A stretch of 64,000 nucleotides of DNA from assembly GCF_006376675.1 (NCBI RefSeq), contig NZ_VEWK01000003.1, positions 124,001 through 188,000 of the forward strand, in the 5' to 3' direction. Both the position numbers and the translations under genes were made by a program. Under the pieces are notes generated by a model. The model did no database searches. It was not told the DNA's origin and saw nothing but the letters and a program-made list of their open reading frames with translations. The number at the start of each line of letters is the position of its first letter. Position 1 is the stretch's first letter. Shown here piece by piece: positions 1-8,975 of the stretch. Origin of the DNA: Brucella pecoris. GTDB taxonomy: Bacteria > Pseudomonadota > Alphaproteobacteria > Rhizobiales > Rhizobiaceae.

Positions 1-541
1 AAATATCCTGCGTCCCGTTGCCGTGATGGACATCCCAATCCACGATTGCAACGCGTTCAGCGCCATGATGGCTCTGCGCATGGCGGGCTGCAATCGCAAT
101 ATTGTTGAACAGGCAAAAGCCCATCGCGGTGGAACGCTCGGCATGATGTCCCGGCGGACGGGCAGCAACGAACGCATTGTTCGCCGCGCCGGAAAATACA
201 TCGTCAACCGCCGCCGTCGCAGCACCGATGGCCGTCAGTGCGGCATCCATGCTTTTCGGACTGACATAGGTGTCGCCGTCGAGCTTCACCACCGGCGGCG
301 GAGCTTCCTCGTCCGAGGGCGGTTTCGGTATTCCGGCGCGTATGGCTTCCAGATGTTTTTCAGGATGCGCAAGAAGCACGGCCGCCTCGTCGGCGCGTGG
401 CGCTTCCACCCGATCGAGTCGATAGAAATCCGGCCCCTCCAGTTCACTCATCAACGCCCGGATACGATCCGGGCGCTCGGGATGGCCGGGCGGGGTCAGG
501 TGTTCAAGATAGATCGGATGCCAGTAAAGCCGTGTCGTCAT
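1..541 (-). CDS. Histone deacetylase family protein (C-terminus outside the window)
   Basis: Deacetylase of the HDAC/acetoin-utilization (AcuC/AphA) fold, a zinc-dependent amidohydrolase acting on acetyl-lysine, acetylpolyamines or similar amides. The visible 180 codons begin MTTRLYWHPIYLEHLTPPGHPERPDR and contain the family motifs RPPGHHAER and DWDVHHGNGTQDI, which hold the paired active-site histidines and the first zinc-binding Asp/His. The rest of the catalytic domain lies beyond base 1. The ATG at 541 gives the usual family N-terminus. It follows ribB on the same strand after 68 bp. The true substrate cannot be told from sequence. Confidence 0.9.
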   Translation of the reverse strand, partial: MTTRLYWHPIYLEHLTPPGHPERPDRIRALMSELEGPDFYRLDRVEAPRADEAAVLLAHPEKHLEAIRAGIPKPPSDEEAPPPVVKLDGDTYVSPKSMDAALTAIGAATAAVDDVFSGAANNAFVAARPPGHHAERSTAMGFCLFNNIAIAARHAQSHHGAERVAIVDWDVHHGNGTQDI

Positions 542-563
542 AGATTCACTATAGCATCTCACC

Positions 564-590
564 GGCACATGGCCATGACGACCATGTGCC
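564..590 (-). terminator. Hairpin between ribB and the HDAC gene
   Basis: A perfect 9-bp inverted repeat, GGCACATGG (564-572) and CCATGTGCC (582-590), with a 9-nt loop, lies just after the ribB stop codon. There is no run of T after it on the minus strand, so a rho-independent terminator is only one possibility; it could instead be a protein site or mRNA-stabilising stem. Confidence 0.4.
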
Positions 591-609
591 CAATCTGTCT
601 GATACGAAG

Positions 610-1725
610 TTAGATGATTTCGGTGCGGGCGATGTTGATGCCGAAACCTTCAAGGCCAACATAATGACGCTCGCGCGACGCCAGAAGCACAATCGACGTA
701 ATGCCGAGATCCTTCAATATCTGCGCTCCGAGGCCGATCTGACGCCACTCTTCCTCGCGGGCAACCGCTTCGGCATGGCTTTCATGGTCGCTCTGGATCA
801 CATCGCGAGCGCGAGTGTCGTGGTGATCCGAGCGTACGCCGACAGAGCCTTCGCGCAGATAAACCAGCACGCCCCGGCCTTCCTTGCCCATCTTTTCCAT
901 GATGGCATCGAGATTGCTGCCACCCTTGCCGAAGACATCGTTCAGCACATCTTCGCGATGCAGACGGACCGGCACTTCCTCGCCGTCACGAATATCGCCA
1001 AACACAACAGCCACGTGCTGCATGGGTTCCCATGGCAGTTCGTAAGTGTAGGCATGGGCCGCACCTGCACAGGTCTTGACCGGCGCGTCGCCAACGCGCT
1101 TGACCAAAGTTTCCTTACGCTGGCGATAGGCGATGAGGTCGGCAACCGTGACCCGATGCAGCGTGTGCTTTTCGGCAAAGGCCTTCACATCCGGACCGCG
1201 CATGACGGAACCGTCATCGTTGACCAGCTCGCAGATGACGCCGATGGGCGGCAGATTCGCGAGCTTGCAGAGATCGACAGCGGCTTCCGTATGGCCGGAG
1301 CGCATCAAAACGCCGCCTTCGCGGGCAACCAGCGGGAAAATATGGCCGGGACGCACAAAGTCCGAAGCACCAGCATTTGGGTTCGCCAGATTGCGCACCG
1401 TCAATGTGCGATCTTCCGCCGAAATGCCGGTCGTCGTGCCATGGCGATAATCAACCGTTACAGTGAACGCCGTCGTGTGAGCGGATTCATTTTCGGCAAC
1501 CATCGGTGCGAGGTTGAGGCGCTTGGCTTCGTCGCGGGTCATCGGCGTGCACACGATACCGGACGTGTGGCGGACGATGAAGGCCATCTTTTCCGGGGTG
1601 CAATGCACGGCGGCAACGATCAGGTCGCCTTCGTTCTCGCGCCCGTCATCATCCATGACCACAACGATTTCGCCGCGTTCAAAAGCGCGAAGCGCATCCA
1701 CGACCTGTTTCTGATTATAGCTCAT
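610..1725 (-). CDS. ribB: 3,4-dihydroxy-2-butanone 4-phosphate synthase with degenerate GTP cyclohydrolase II-like domain
   Basis: Makes the four-carbon precursor of riboflavin from ribulose 5-phosphate. Residues 1-205 are a complete DHBP synthase domain, with the acidic loop DDDGRENEGDLI and the HTEAAVDL motif. Residues about 210-371 follow the GTP cyclohydrolase II fold (ending GFGINIARTEI), but the place where GCHII carries its three zinc-binding cysteines reads VPVRLHREDVLNDVFGKGG, with no Cys. The second activity is therefore probably absent, as described for several alphaproteobacterial RibBA-like proteins. Start ATG 1725 is preceded by AGAGGT. It lies downstream of aroC on the same strand, separated by an unusual tandem repeat; no FMN riboswitch fits in the short gap. 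Confidence 0.93.
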   Translation of the reverse strand: MSYNQKQVVDALRAFERGEIVVVMDDDGRENEGDLIVAAVHCTPEKMAFIVRHTSGIVCTPMTRDEAKRLNLAPMVAENESAHTTAFTVTVDYRHGTTTGISAEDRTLTVRNLANPNAGASDFVRPGHIFPLVAREGGVLMRSGHTEAAVDLCKLANLPPIGVICELVNDDGSVMRGPDVKAFAEKHTLHRVTVADLIAYRQRKETLVKRVGDAPVKTCAGAAHAYTYELPWEPMQHVAVVFGDIRDGEEVPVRLHREDVLNDVFGKGGSNLDAIMEKMGKEGRGVLVYLREGSVGVRSDHHDTRARDVIQSDHESHAEAVAREEEWRQIGLGAQILKDLGITSIVLLASRERHYVGLEGFGINIARTEII

Positions 1726-1776
1726 TTCGACCTCTATATGTCAGGCAACCAACGGGCCCAATCGTCGGTCAGATAT

Positions 1777-1848
1777 GGCCAGTCTGGCCTAATTCAATCA
1801 AACGCGGCCAGTTTGGCCCCAAGTTATTCAGACGCGGCCAGTTTGGCC
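1777..1848. repeat. Three tandem about-30-bp repeats, each with palindrome GGCCAGTYTGGCC
   Basis: GGCCAGTCTGGCC at 1777-1789 and GGCCAGTTTGGCC at 1806-1818 and 1836-1848 are spaced 29 and 30 bp apart, start to start. Each is an interrupted palindrome (GGCCA-N3-TGGCC). The DNA between them is also related (a TTCA-like run, then GACGC or AACGC before the palindrome), so this looks like a tandem duplication. The third copy lies inside the end of aroC and encodes its last residues (GQTGRV). The array lies upstream of ribB, within the aroC-ribB transcript. Confidence 0.85.
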
Positions 1849-2922
1849 GCGGTGACGCAGATAATGATCGGCAATTGCGCATGCCACCATCGCCTCACCG
1901 ATCGGCACGGCGCGAATACCCACACATGGATCGTGACGGCCCTTGGTCATCACATCCACTTCCTTGCCATCCTTGTCGATGGAGCGGCGCGGCGTCAGGA
2001 TCGACGAGGTTGGCTTAACCGCGAAACGCGCCACCACCGGCGCGCCTGTCGCAATACCGCCCAGGATGCCGCCGGCATGATTGGACAAAAACAGCGGCTT
2101 GCCGTCATTACCCATACGCATTTCGTCAGCGTTTTCTTCACCGGTGAGACGGGCAGCCTCGAAACCGTTGCCGATTTCCACACCCTTCACGGCGTTGATC
2201 GACATCAGCAGGCTTGCAATATCCTGATCGAGCTTGCCGTAGATCGGCGCTCCGATACCAGCAGGCACACCTTCAGCAACGATCTCGATGACCGCGCCAA
2301 CCGACGATCCGCTCTTGCGGATACCATCGAGATAATCCGCAAACAGCTCGACCGAACCTGCATCCGGCGAGAAGAAAGGATTGTTGTCCACTTCGGACCA
2401 GTTCCAGCGGCGGCGGTCGATACCATGCACACCCATGGCGACCAGCGCGCCCTTGACTTCCAGCCCCGGCACGATCTTGCGGGCGATGGCGCCTGCTGCA
2501 ACACGGGCCGCCGTTTCGCGCGCCGACGAACGCCCGCCGCCGCGATAGTCGCGAATGCCGTATTTGACGTCATAAGTATAATCGGCATGGCCCGGACGAT
2601 ACTGGCGGGCAATCTCGCCATAATCCTTCGAGCGCTGATCGGTGTTCTCGATCATCATCGAGATCGGCGTACCGGTCGTCGTCATGGTGACGCCGTCGTC
2701 GCCGAGAAGAACACCGGAAAGCACGCGAACCTGATCCGGCTCACGGCGCTGCGTCGTATATTTGGACTGGCCGGGTTTGCGCTTGTCGAGATAGGCCTGA
2801 ATTTCGGCTTCCGTAAACGTGATGCCGGGCGGGCAGCCGTCAACAACGCAACCGAGCGCCAGACCGTGGCTTTCGCCCCAGGTGGTTACGCGGAACAGAT
2901 GACCGAAACTATTGTGAGACAT
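1828..2922 (-). CDS. aroC: Chorismate synthase
   Basis: Last step of the shikimate pathway: converts 5-enolpyruvylshikimate 3-phosphate to chorismate, using reduced FMN as a catalyst. The 364-residue protein begins [20 protein letters not shown], the highly conserved family N-terminus; this fixes the start at 2922 rather than an upstream in-frame ATG. Other family motifs are [30 protein letters not shown] and [11 protein letters not shown] near the C-terminus. The last six residues are encoded by a copy of the 30-bp repeat, so the natural C-terminus may have been altered by repeat growth. ribB follows on the same strand. Confidence 0.97.
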   Translation of the reverse strand: MSHNSFGHLFRVTTWGESHGLALGCVVDGCPPGITFTEAEIQAYLDKRKPGQSKYTTQRREPDQVRVLSGVLLGDDGVTMTTTGTPISMMIENTDQRSKDYGEIARQYRPGHADYTYDVKYGIRDYRGGGRSSARETAARVAAGAIARKIVPGLEVKGALVAMGVHGIDRRRWNWSEVDNNPFFSPDAGSVELFADYLDGIRKSGSSVGAVIEIVAEGVPAGIGAPIYGKLDQDIASLLMSINAVKGVEIGNGFEAARLTGEENADEMRMGNDGKPLFLSNHAGGILGGIATGAPVVARFAVKPTSSILTPRRSIDKDGKEVDVMTKGRHDPCVGIRAVPIGEAMVACAIADHYLRHRGQTGRV

Positions 2923-3204
2923 GCGCGACGCCTGAATAAATTGTCCTTGTCCGCAGCAGGTCAAGGAGAGAGCAGCTACTTTACGGGCCGGTTTTATTGA
3001 GCTTTTTGACGCCGGTCAAATCAAGCTCTTTGGTGACGTAAAATTTCCTTCTGAAGATCGATATCCGGCATTTTTTTTGACACATTCCGCACGCTACACT
3101 GTGGGATACAGGGCGCAAGGCGCTGAAACACTTCGTAGCGACAATCGTGTCGAATCGGTCAGGCGACAACCCAACCCGAGGCACAACCAAAGGAACGGAA
3201 AGTC

Positions 3205-3456
3205 ATGCATTATCTGGTCGGATTAATTCTCATCGTGGCGTCGCTCTTCTCGACAGTGGCGATGGCAGACGATGCCGAAGGCAAGATCACCGGTATCAAC
3301 AAGGACAGCGAAACCATAACGCTGGATGACGGCCAGACATACAAGCTGCCCGGCGAGTTCGATTACAGTGCGATCAACAAGGGCATGAAAGTCCTCATCA
3401 TCTACGATATGGTCGACAGCACGCGCTTCATCACCGACATTCAGGAAGCGCCGTAA
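3205..3456 (+). CDS. Small secreted DUF1344-type protein
   Basis: An 83-residue protein with a clear signal peptide (MHYLVGLILIVASLFSTVAMA, cleavage after AMA at about residue 21) and a compact mature part of about 62 residues, GKITGINKDSETITLDDGQTYKLP followed by a GMKVLIIYD strand. This alternating pattern is the small all-beta fold of the DUF1344 family in rhizobia and Brucella. Function unknown; likely periplasmic. The start ATG is preceded by AAGGAACGGAAAG. It stands alone between divergent aroC and a convergent phosphatase gene. Confidence 0.8.
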   Translation: MHYLVGLILIVASLFSTVAMADDAEGKITGINKDSETITLDDGQTYKLPGEFDYSAINKGMKVLIIYDMVDSTRFITDIQEAP

Positions 3457-3484
3457 GCTCAGAGCCTTATCCCGGAAGAAGAAA

Positions 3485-3504
3485 GAGCGGCACTTGAGCC
3501 GCTC
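3485..3504. terminator. Terminator hairpin between convergent genes
   Basis: GAGCGGC (3485-3491) pairs with GCCGCTC (3498-3504) across a 6-nt loop. Read on the minus strand, the stem is followed by TTTCTTCTTCC, which fits a rho-independent terminator for the phosphatase gene; on the plus strand the T-tract is weak. Confidence 0.6.
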
Positions 3505-3519
3505 AGTTCATTTCCGCAT

Positions 3520-4110
3520 TCAAACCCACTCAAGCTTGCCGTTTTCGAACTTCAGAATCTTGTCCTGCGGGATGGAAAGATTGGCAGCGGTATGGCCATC
3601 CATATCGCCGTAAAGGTAAAACAGCGTGCGAATGCAGCCGCCATGCGTCACGCAGACAGTCGGCCATTCCACAGCTTCCACCCAGCGCCCGATACGGCGC
3701 GAGAGGCCCATATAGCTTTCGGCGGTTGTACCCGGCGGCACGAAATTCCACTTGTCGCGGGCGCGTGCTTCCAGAAGATCCTCCCGCTCCTTGGCAATGT
3801 CTTCCATCATGAAGCCCTGCCAGTCGCCGAAATTGACTTCCATCAGTTGCGGGTCAGTACGGTAATCGTAAGGATCGAGCCCCATGCGCAGACGAATGCG
3901 CTCCATCGTCTCGCGGGTGCGGCGTAGCGGGCTTGCAACGAAGTCAAAGCCTGCGCCGTCACCGATCAGCGATTTCAGCATGTCGCCGTTACGGTCGGCC
4001 TGGCTGCGCCCATTATCGTTGATATCGATATCGAGCTGTCCCTGAATGCGCTGCGAAACATTCCAGTCCGTCTCACCGTGACGCGAAAAGTAGATGATCT
4101 CCCGAGCCAC
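3520..4110 (-). CDS. Histidine phosphatase (phosphoglycerate mutase-like) family protein
   Basis: Belongs to the phosphoglycerate mutase-like superfamily, which transfers or hydrolyses phosphate through a phosphohistidine. The catalytic motif FSRHGETDWN is near residue 10, followed by ASPLRRTRET (second Arg), and the second catalytic histidine is in CVTHGGCIRTL. I place the start at the GTG at 4110, preceded by AGAGGTAGGG, because the upstream extension of the open frame (29 residues) is not conserved family sequence. The substrate is unknown: sugar phosphates and alpha-ribazole phosphate are alternatives. A strong hairpin upstream separates it from fabI. Confidence 0.85.
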   Translation of the reverse strand: MAREIIYFSRHGETDWNVSQRIQGQLDIDINDNGRSQADRNGDMLKSLIGDGAGFDFVASPLRRTRETMERIRLRMGLDPYDYRTDPQLMEVNFGDWQGFMMEDIAKEREDLLEARARDKWNFVPPGTTAESYMGLSRRIGRWVEAVEWPTVCVTHGGCIRTLFYLYGDMDGHTAANLSIPQDKILKFENGKLEWV

Positions 4111-4177
4111 AGCCCTACCTCTATCTGTCGTCAATGAATAATCTGGATAACTTTCCGCATCGGAAAGGACAAAGAAA

Positions 4178-4209
4178 AATCCCGAAAAGCCGGTCAACTT
4201 TTCGGGATT
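4178..4209 (-). terminator. Rho-independent terminator of fabI
   Basis: AATCCCGAAAAG (4178-4189) and CTTTTCGGGATT (4198-4209) form a perfect 12-bp stem with an 8-nt loop. On the minus strand the stem runs into TTTTTCTTTG, immediately after the fabI stop codon. Confidence 0.85.
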
Positions 4210-4223
4210 TTGTATTCGCTGCT

Positions 4224-5042
4224 TCAGTCTTTCACGACCGAAATATCCGGAGCGTCAACCGCCTTCATGCCGATGACATGATAGCCGCTATCCGCGTGGT
4301 GGACTTCGCCGGTCACCGAACGGGACAGGTCGGAAAGGAAATAGAGGCCGACATCGCCCACTTCCTCGATGGTGACGGTACGACGCAGCGGCGCGTTGTA
4401 CTCGTTCCACTTGAGGATGTAGCGGAAATCACCAATGCCCGAAGCGGCAAGCGTCTTGATCGGACCAGCCGAGATTGCATTAACGCGAATGTTCTGCGGG
4501 CCAAGGTCAACGGCCAGGTATTTCACGCTTGCTTCGAGAGCAGCCTTGGCCACACCCATGACATTATAGTTCGGCATGACCTTCTCGGCGCCGTAATAAG
4601 TCAGCGTCAGGATAGAACCGCCATCAGCCATCAGCTTTTCCGCACGGCGAGAAATCGCCGTCAGCGAGTAGACCGAGATCAGCATCGTATTGGTGAAATT
4701 GGCTTCCGACGTATCGACATAACGGCCCGTCAGCTCATCCTTGTCGGAAAAGCCGATGGCGTGCACGACGAAGTCGAGCTTGCCCCACTTCTTTTCAAGC
4801 GTTTCGAAAACAGCATCGATGCTGGCAGCATCAGCCACATCGCAATGTCCGGCAACGAATGCGCCAAGTTCTTCAGCCAGCGGTTCGACCCGCTTCTTCA
4901 ATGCATCGCCCTGATAGGTGAATGCGAGCTCTGCGCCTGCATCGCGAGCGGCCTTGGCAATACCCCATGCAATGGAGCGGTTGTTGGCGACGCCCAGAAT
5001 CAATCCACGCTTGCCCTGCAACAAACCTGACTGTGCGGTCAT
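4224..5042 (-). CDS. fabI: Enoyl-[acyl-carrier-protein] reductase (NADH)
   Basis: Reduces the trans-2-enoyl-ACP double bond in each cycle of fatty acid elongation. This 272-residue short-chain dehydrogenase has the FabI-specific cofactor loop GVANNRSIAWGIA (residues 17-29) and the catalytic Tyr159-x6-Lys166 in YNVMGVAK, within the diagnostic LTYYGAEKVMPNYNVMGVAKAALE region; SAGPIKTLAASGI follows as the substrate-binding loop. Full length for the family. Transcribed alone and closed by a strong terminator. FabI is the known target of triclosan and isoniazid-type inhibitors in other bacteria. Confidence 0.96.
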   Translation of the reverse strand: MTAQSGLLQGKRGLILGVANNRSIAWGIAKAARDAGAELAFTYQGDALKKRVEPLAEELGAFVAGHCDVADAASIDAVFETLEKKWGKLDFVVHAIGFSDKDELTGRYVDTSEANFTNTMLISVYSLTAISRRAEKLMADGGSILTLTYYGAEKVMPNYNVMGVAKAALEASVKYLAVDLGPQNIRVNAISAGPIKTLAASGIGDFRYILKWNEYNAPLRRTVTIEEVGDVGLYFLSDLSRSVTGEVHHADSGYHVIGMKAVDAPDISVVKD

Positions 5043-5119
5043 TAGGGGTCCTCATTGAAACAATTAACTTCTTGCCCTATCGCACAGGCTCGGCTCTCCT
5101 TCAAGCAATTGCAGTGAAA

Positions 5120-5167
5120 AAGCCGGGCATTGTCACTTTACTGCCGCAAAGAGACAACACCCGGCTT
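5120..5167 (-). terminator. Long terminator hairpin downstream of the dnaJ-like gene
   Basis: AAGCCGGG (5120-5127) pairs with CCCGGCTT (5160-5167). The intervening loop contains a further TTGTC/GACAA pairing, so the whole can fold as one long interrupted stem. On the minus strand the stem is followed by TTTCACTG, at the end of the dnaJ-like gene and upstream of fabI. Confidence 0.65.
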
Positions 5168-5186
5168 GAACCGATTGAATATGAAG

Positions 5187-6149
<963 letters not shown>

Positions 6150-6292
6150 TCAGGAAAATACTGTGAGATACATAGGATTCGTTGCCCATAATATGCGCAT
6201 CCGGCCGGAAAAGTTCCAGTCAGGCCGAGCTTTTCTTTTCCGTGTCCAGATCAAAAAGCGGCAGGAGGACAGGCGGTTTTCGGATCTGACAT

Positions 6293-6763
6293 TCAGATCG
6301 GAGCGAAAGAAGTCACCGTCCATTGACCGCCACGCTGCATGCAAGTCTCGCCGCGATAAATGGAAACACCGTCGAAAGCTTCACGCGAGGTTTCGAACTC
6401 ACGGCAAAGCTGATTGTTCTTGCTGTTCTCGGCAATCGTCGTGATCGTGCCCTGGCTGCCCGTTTCGGGGTTGGCCCATGGTACAGGCTTTTTGCCCCAT
6501 TCCATGAAATTGAGCGCGGAAACAACGTTCTTTATAGCGGATTGATCGGAAAGCTTGCCGGTATCGGTTTCCACCGGCTGCGGCTGCATTACTGATCCGG
6601 TGATCGTGGAAGAATCGGGAGCAGCTTTTTCGATGCTCACACCACCCATGGCGCAACCGGCAAGCGAAAAGACGCAGATGCCAATCGCGGCCTTGCGCAG
6701 CGCATTTGTGCCACAACTCAGGCTCCAGAGATTGTCTTTGTGGCGAACCGTCGCGACAGCCAA
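6293..6763 (-). CDS. Outer-membrane lipoprotein, 17-kDa surface antigen-like
   Basis: A 156-residue lipoprotein. A hydrophobic stretch AAIGICVFSLAGC ends in a lipobox (LAGC), so the Cys would be lipidated. The mature part ends with the conserved surface-antigen domain (LCREFETSREAFDGVSIYRGETCMQRGGQWTV), related to the 17-kDa antigen / RT0821-Lpp0805 family. The start is TTG at 6763, preceded by AAGGGAATAACG; no in-frame ATG precedes the signal sequence. The n-region (about 20 residues) is longer than usual. Role unknown, probably envelope structure. Confidence 0.8.
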   Translation of the reverse strand: MAVATVRHKDNLWSLSCGTNALRKAAIGICVFSLAGCAMGGVSIEKAAPDSSTITGSVMQPQPVETDTGKLSDQSAIKNVVSALNFMEWGKKPVPWANPETGSQGTITTIAENSKNNQLCREFETSREAFDGVSIYRGETCMQRGGQWTVTSFAPI

Positions 6764-6887
6764 CGTTATTCCCTTATTTCTACACGCTAAAGATGCAGGG
6801 ATTATGGATGAGCTTGAGTTAACAAGCAGTGTGCCGGGAAGGTAAACAAATCGGAATCAGAGCACAACGCCCAACTCCCCACTTTAT

Positions 6888-8114
6888 TCAGCCGTCAAAC
6901 GATGCTCCCGGTTTTCTGTGCCCCCGGCTGTCTCCGCGAGAAAGAGAAAGGGGCGCATTCACTGTTGTTGTGCGGGTTGCATAGCCGTTTCGGCCCGCCT
7001 GCTTGACCTTGTAAAGCGCAAGATCGGCCCGGGCGAAAACGTCGAGGTCACTCGTCTCACTGCCAGCTTCCTCGCCTGCTATGCCGATGCTGACGGTCAT
7101 GGCGAGCTTCTGACCGTTGAATACAAGCGGTGCGTCGTTGATTGCGGCAACAATTTCGCGCGCGATCCCGGTCGCTTCCCGCTCGTGCATCTTGGAAAGC
7201 AGAACCGAAAATTCGTCGCCCCCAAGGCGTGCCAGTACGCCACGTCGATCCAGTATGTCGGCTGCAACATCGGCAAAATGTGCAAGTGCCTGATCGCCCA
7301 GCGCATGGCCGTATGTGTCGTTCCATTGCTTGAAATTATCGATATCGATCAGCAGGACGCTATAGGCTGTGCCGTCTTCGCTGAAGGCCAGTTCAGCCCT
7401 CGTCAGCCTTTTCATGAAATGGCGACGGTTCGGAAGCCCCGTCAGTTCATCCGTCTCCGCGACTTTGGCCATGTCGCCGTGCAGACGATTCATCGCCATA
7501 ACGATGAAACCGAAATTCCAGACCACGCCACTATAGATCACACAGACAAGCGCGTAGCTTTCGATGGTAAAGTACAGCGCCTGATCGAACTCTCCGGCCC
7601 ATGCGGCAATATTCAAGGCCGTCTCGATGGCGTGTCCGATAATGCCAAGCGCAAACGCAACGATCGCAATCTGGCCACCGAGACCGATGCGCTTCTGCCG
7701 GGCCAGATAATAAACCGTCATCGCCATGGGCACCGACTGTCCCACTGCATAGACGATATTGCGTCCCTGCCAGCTTGCATAAAACGCCGCCATGACTGAG
7801 AAACTTGCGAGCGATATTCCCATCGCCATCCACCAGCCGCCTTTTTCGCCGTAAAAGTAACGCGTTCCGACAAAGGCAAGGCAGAAGCCGTAGATGATGA
7901 TCGTATTGCCGATGACCGCGGGCCAGAACGCGCCTTCATTTCCTTGCAGTGACAGAACGAAGCCTCCGACCAGCATGAGCGCGGTCGAGAGAAGCCAGAT
8001 CCTTGCAGGCCGGAATTTACGATAAGATAAAGCGATGGCGGTCCAGATTATGCAAACCGTCAGCGAATTTAAGAAGATTACAATATAAAGCGTCAGGAAA
8101 TCGAGTTTTGGCAT
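6888..8114 (-). CDS. Membrane-bound diguanylate cyclase (GGDEF)
   Basis: Synthesises c-di-GMP from GTP. The first about 210 residues form six to seven membrane segments with short loops (no recognised extracytoplasmic sensor domain); the GGDEF domain covers about 220-385. Motifs seen: TDELTGLPNRRHF, DIDNFKQWNDTYGHALGDQAL (metal and GTP binding) and RLGGDEFSVLL (active half-site, about residue 297). The inhibitory I-site, normally RxxD five residues before GGDEF, reads DRRG, so product inhibition is probably missing. It has no EAL domain. Stands alone, divergent from pdxH. Confidence 0.92.
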   Translation of the reverse strand: MPKLDFLTLYIVIFLNSLTVCIIWTAIALSYRKFRPARIWLLSTALMLVGGFVLSLQGNEGAFWPAVIGNTIIIYGFCLAFVGTRYFYGEKGGWWMAMGISLASFSVMAAFYASWQGRNIVYAVGQSVPMAMTVYYLARQKRIGLGGQIAIVAFALGIIGHAIETALNIAAWAGEFDQALYFTIESYALVCVIYSGVVWNFGFIVMAMNRLHGDMAKVAETDELTGLPNRRHFMKRLTRAELAFSEDGTAYSVLLIDIDNFKQWNDTYGHALGDQALAHFADVAADILDRRGVLARLGGDEFSVLLSKMHEREATGIAREIVAAINDAPLVFNGQKLAMTVSIGIAGEEAGSETSDLDVFARADLALYKVKQAGRNGYATRTTTVNAPLSLSRGDSRGHRKPGASFDG

Positions 8115-8322
8115 GGCCCCTACCTTGATCGGCGCCCTACAAGAAGTTGCCTGCTAAGTAAAGCTGGATTGGCTCCTGCGACGACGCATCCCGGTAAAGT
8201 CATGGACAAAATGCCGGTTATCGAAGAAGCTCCCTCCCGACACGCCCCATTGGGGTTTCTTTGGCGGGGATTCCTTTGCGGGATGAGCCGCGATTTTCCG
8301 ACAGGCTGTTGAATTACCCAAA

Positions 8323-8934
8323 ATGACAAACGCAAGCGACGACTTCACCGAATCCTCCCAACCATTCAAACTCTTTGCCGATTGGCTGGTCGATGCCAAA
8401 GAAAGCGAACCGAACGATCCCAACGCGGTCGCACTGGCAACCGTCGATCCCGATGGCTTGCCCAATGTGCGCATGGTGCTGCTGAAGGATTTCGACGAAC
8501 AGGGGTTCGTTTTCTACACCAATTATGAAAGCACCAAAGGCAAGGAAATTCTGTCGGCGGAAAAGGCCGCGATGTGCTTCCATTGGAAGACGCTGCGCCG
8601 TCAAGTGCGCGTGCGCGGCGCGGTGGAGAAAGTCAGCGATGCCGAGGCCGATGCCTATTACGCTTCCCGCCCGCGTGGCAGCCGCATCGGTGCCTGGGCG
8701 TCCAAGCAATCACGCCCGCTGGAAAGCCGGTTCGCGCTGGAAAAGGCAGTTGCGGAATATACCGCAAAATATGCCATCGGCGATATTCCTCGCCCGTCCT
8801 ACTGGTCGGGATTCCGTATTCGCCCGGTTTCGATTGAATTCTGGCATGACAGAGCCTTCCGCCTGCATGACCGGGTGCTGTTTACACGCCCGACACCGGA
8901 GGGCGACTGGAACAAGGAACGGCTCTATCCGTAA
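8323..8934 (+). CDS. pdxH: Pyridoxine/pyridoxamine 5'-phosphate oxidase
   Basis: FMN-dependent oxidase that makes pyridoxal 5'-phosphate from the 5'-phosphates of pyridoxine or pyridoxamine. At 203 residues it is the usual size. Recognisable blocks: [26 protein letters not shown] and [15 protein letters not shown] (phosphate/FMN-binding), and the C-terminal dimerisation block [18 protein letters not shown], ending in the invariant W-x-KERLYP motif. The ribosome-binding site is weak. It stands between a divergent diguanylate cyclase gene and a convergent ubiA, separated from the latter by a bidirectional terminator. Confidence 0.96.
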   Translation: MTNASDDFTESSQPFKLFADWLVDAKESEPNDPNAVALATVDPDGLPNVRMVLLKDFDEQGFVFYTNYESTKGKEILSAEKAAMCFHWKTLRRQVRVRGAVEKVSDAEADAYYASRPRGSRIGAWASKQSRPLESRFALEKAVAEYTAKYAIGDIPRPSYWSGFRIRPVSIEFWHDRAFRLHDRVLFTRPTPEGDWNKERLYP

Positions 8935-8946
8935 CCCGCCAACAAA

Positions 8947-8970
8947 AAGGCCACCGGAAACGGTGGCCTT
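8947..8970. terminator. Bidirectional terminator between pdxH and ubiA
   Basis: AAGGCCACCG (8947-8956) and CGGTGGCCTT (8961-8970) enclose a GAAA tetraloop. The plus strand continues into TTCTTCTTTAT, and the minus strand into TTTTTG, so it can serve both convergent genes. Confidence 0.85.
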
Positions 8971-8975
8971 CTTCT

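Noticed and set aside
1726..1827. FMN riboswitch upstream of ribB
   Set aside because: The gap is about 100 bp and is filled by tandem repeats; no conserved riboswitch core (GGGGCAGGGTG-type) is visible.
586..3000. 804-codon open frame on the plus strand
   Set aside because: It runs antisense to ribB and aroC, both full length with conserved motifs; the translation has no recognisable domain. High GC content makes long antisense frames common.
8202..8312. 36-residue frame upstream of pdxH (MDKMPVIEEAPSRHAPLGFL...), possible upstream peptide
   Set aside because: No ribosome-binding site and no conserved features; the stop lies only 10 bp before pdxH, so it might be a leader, but the sequence gives no positive support.
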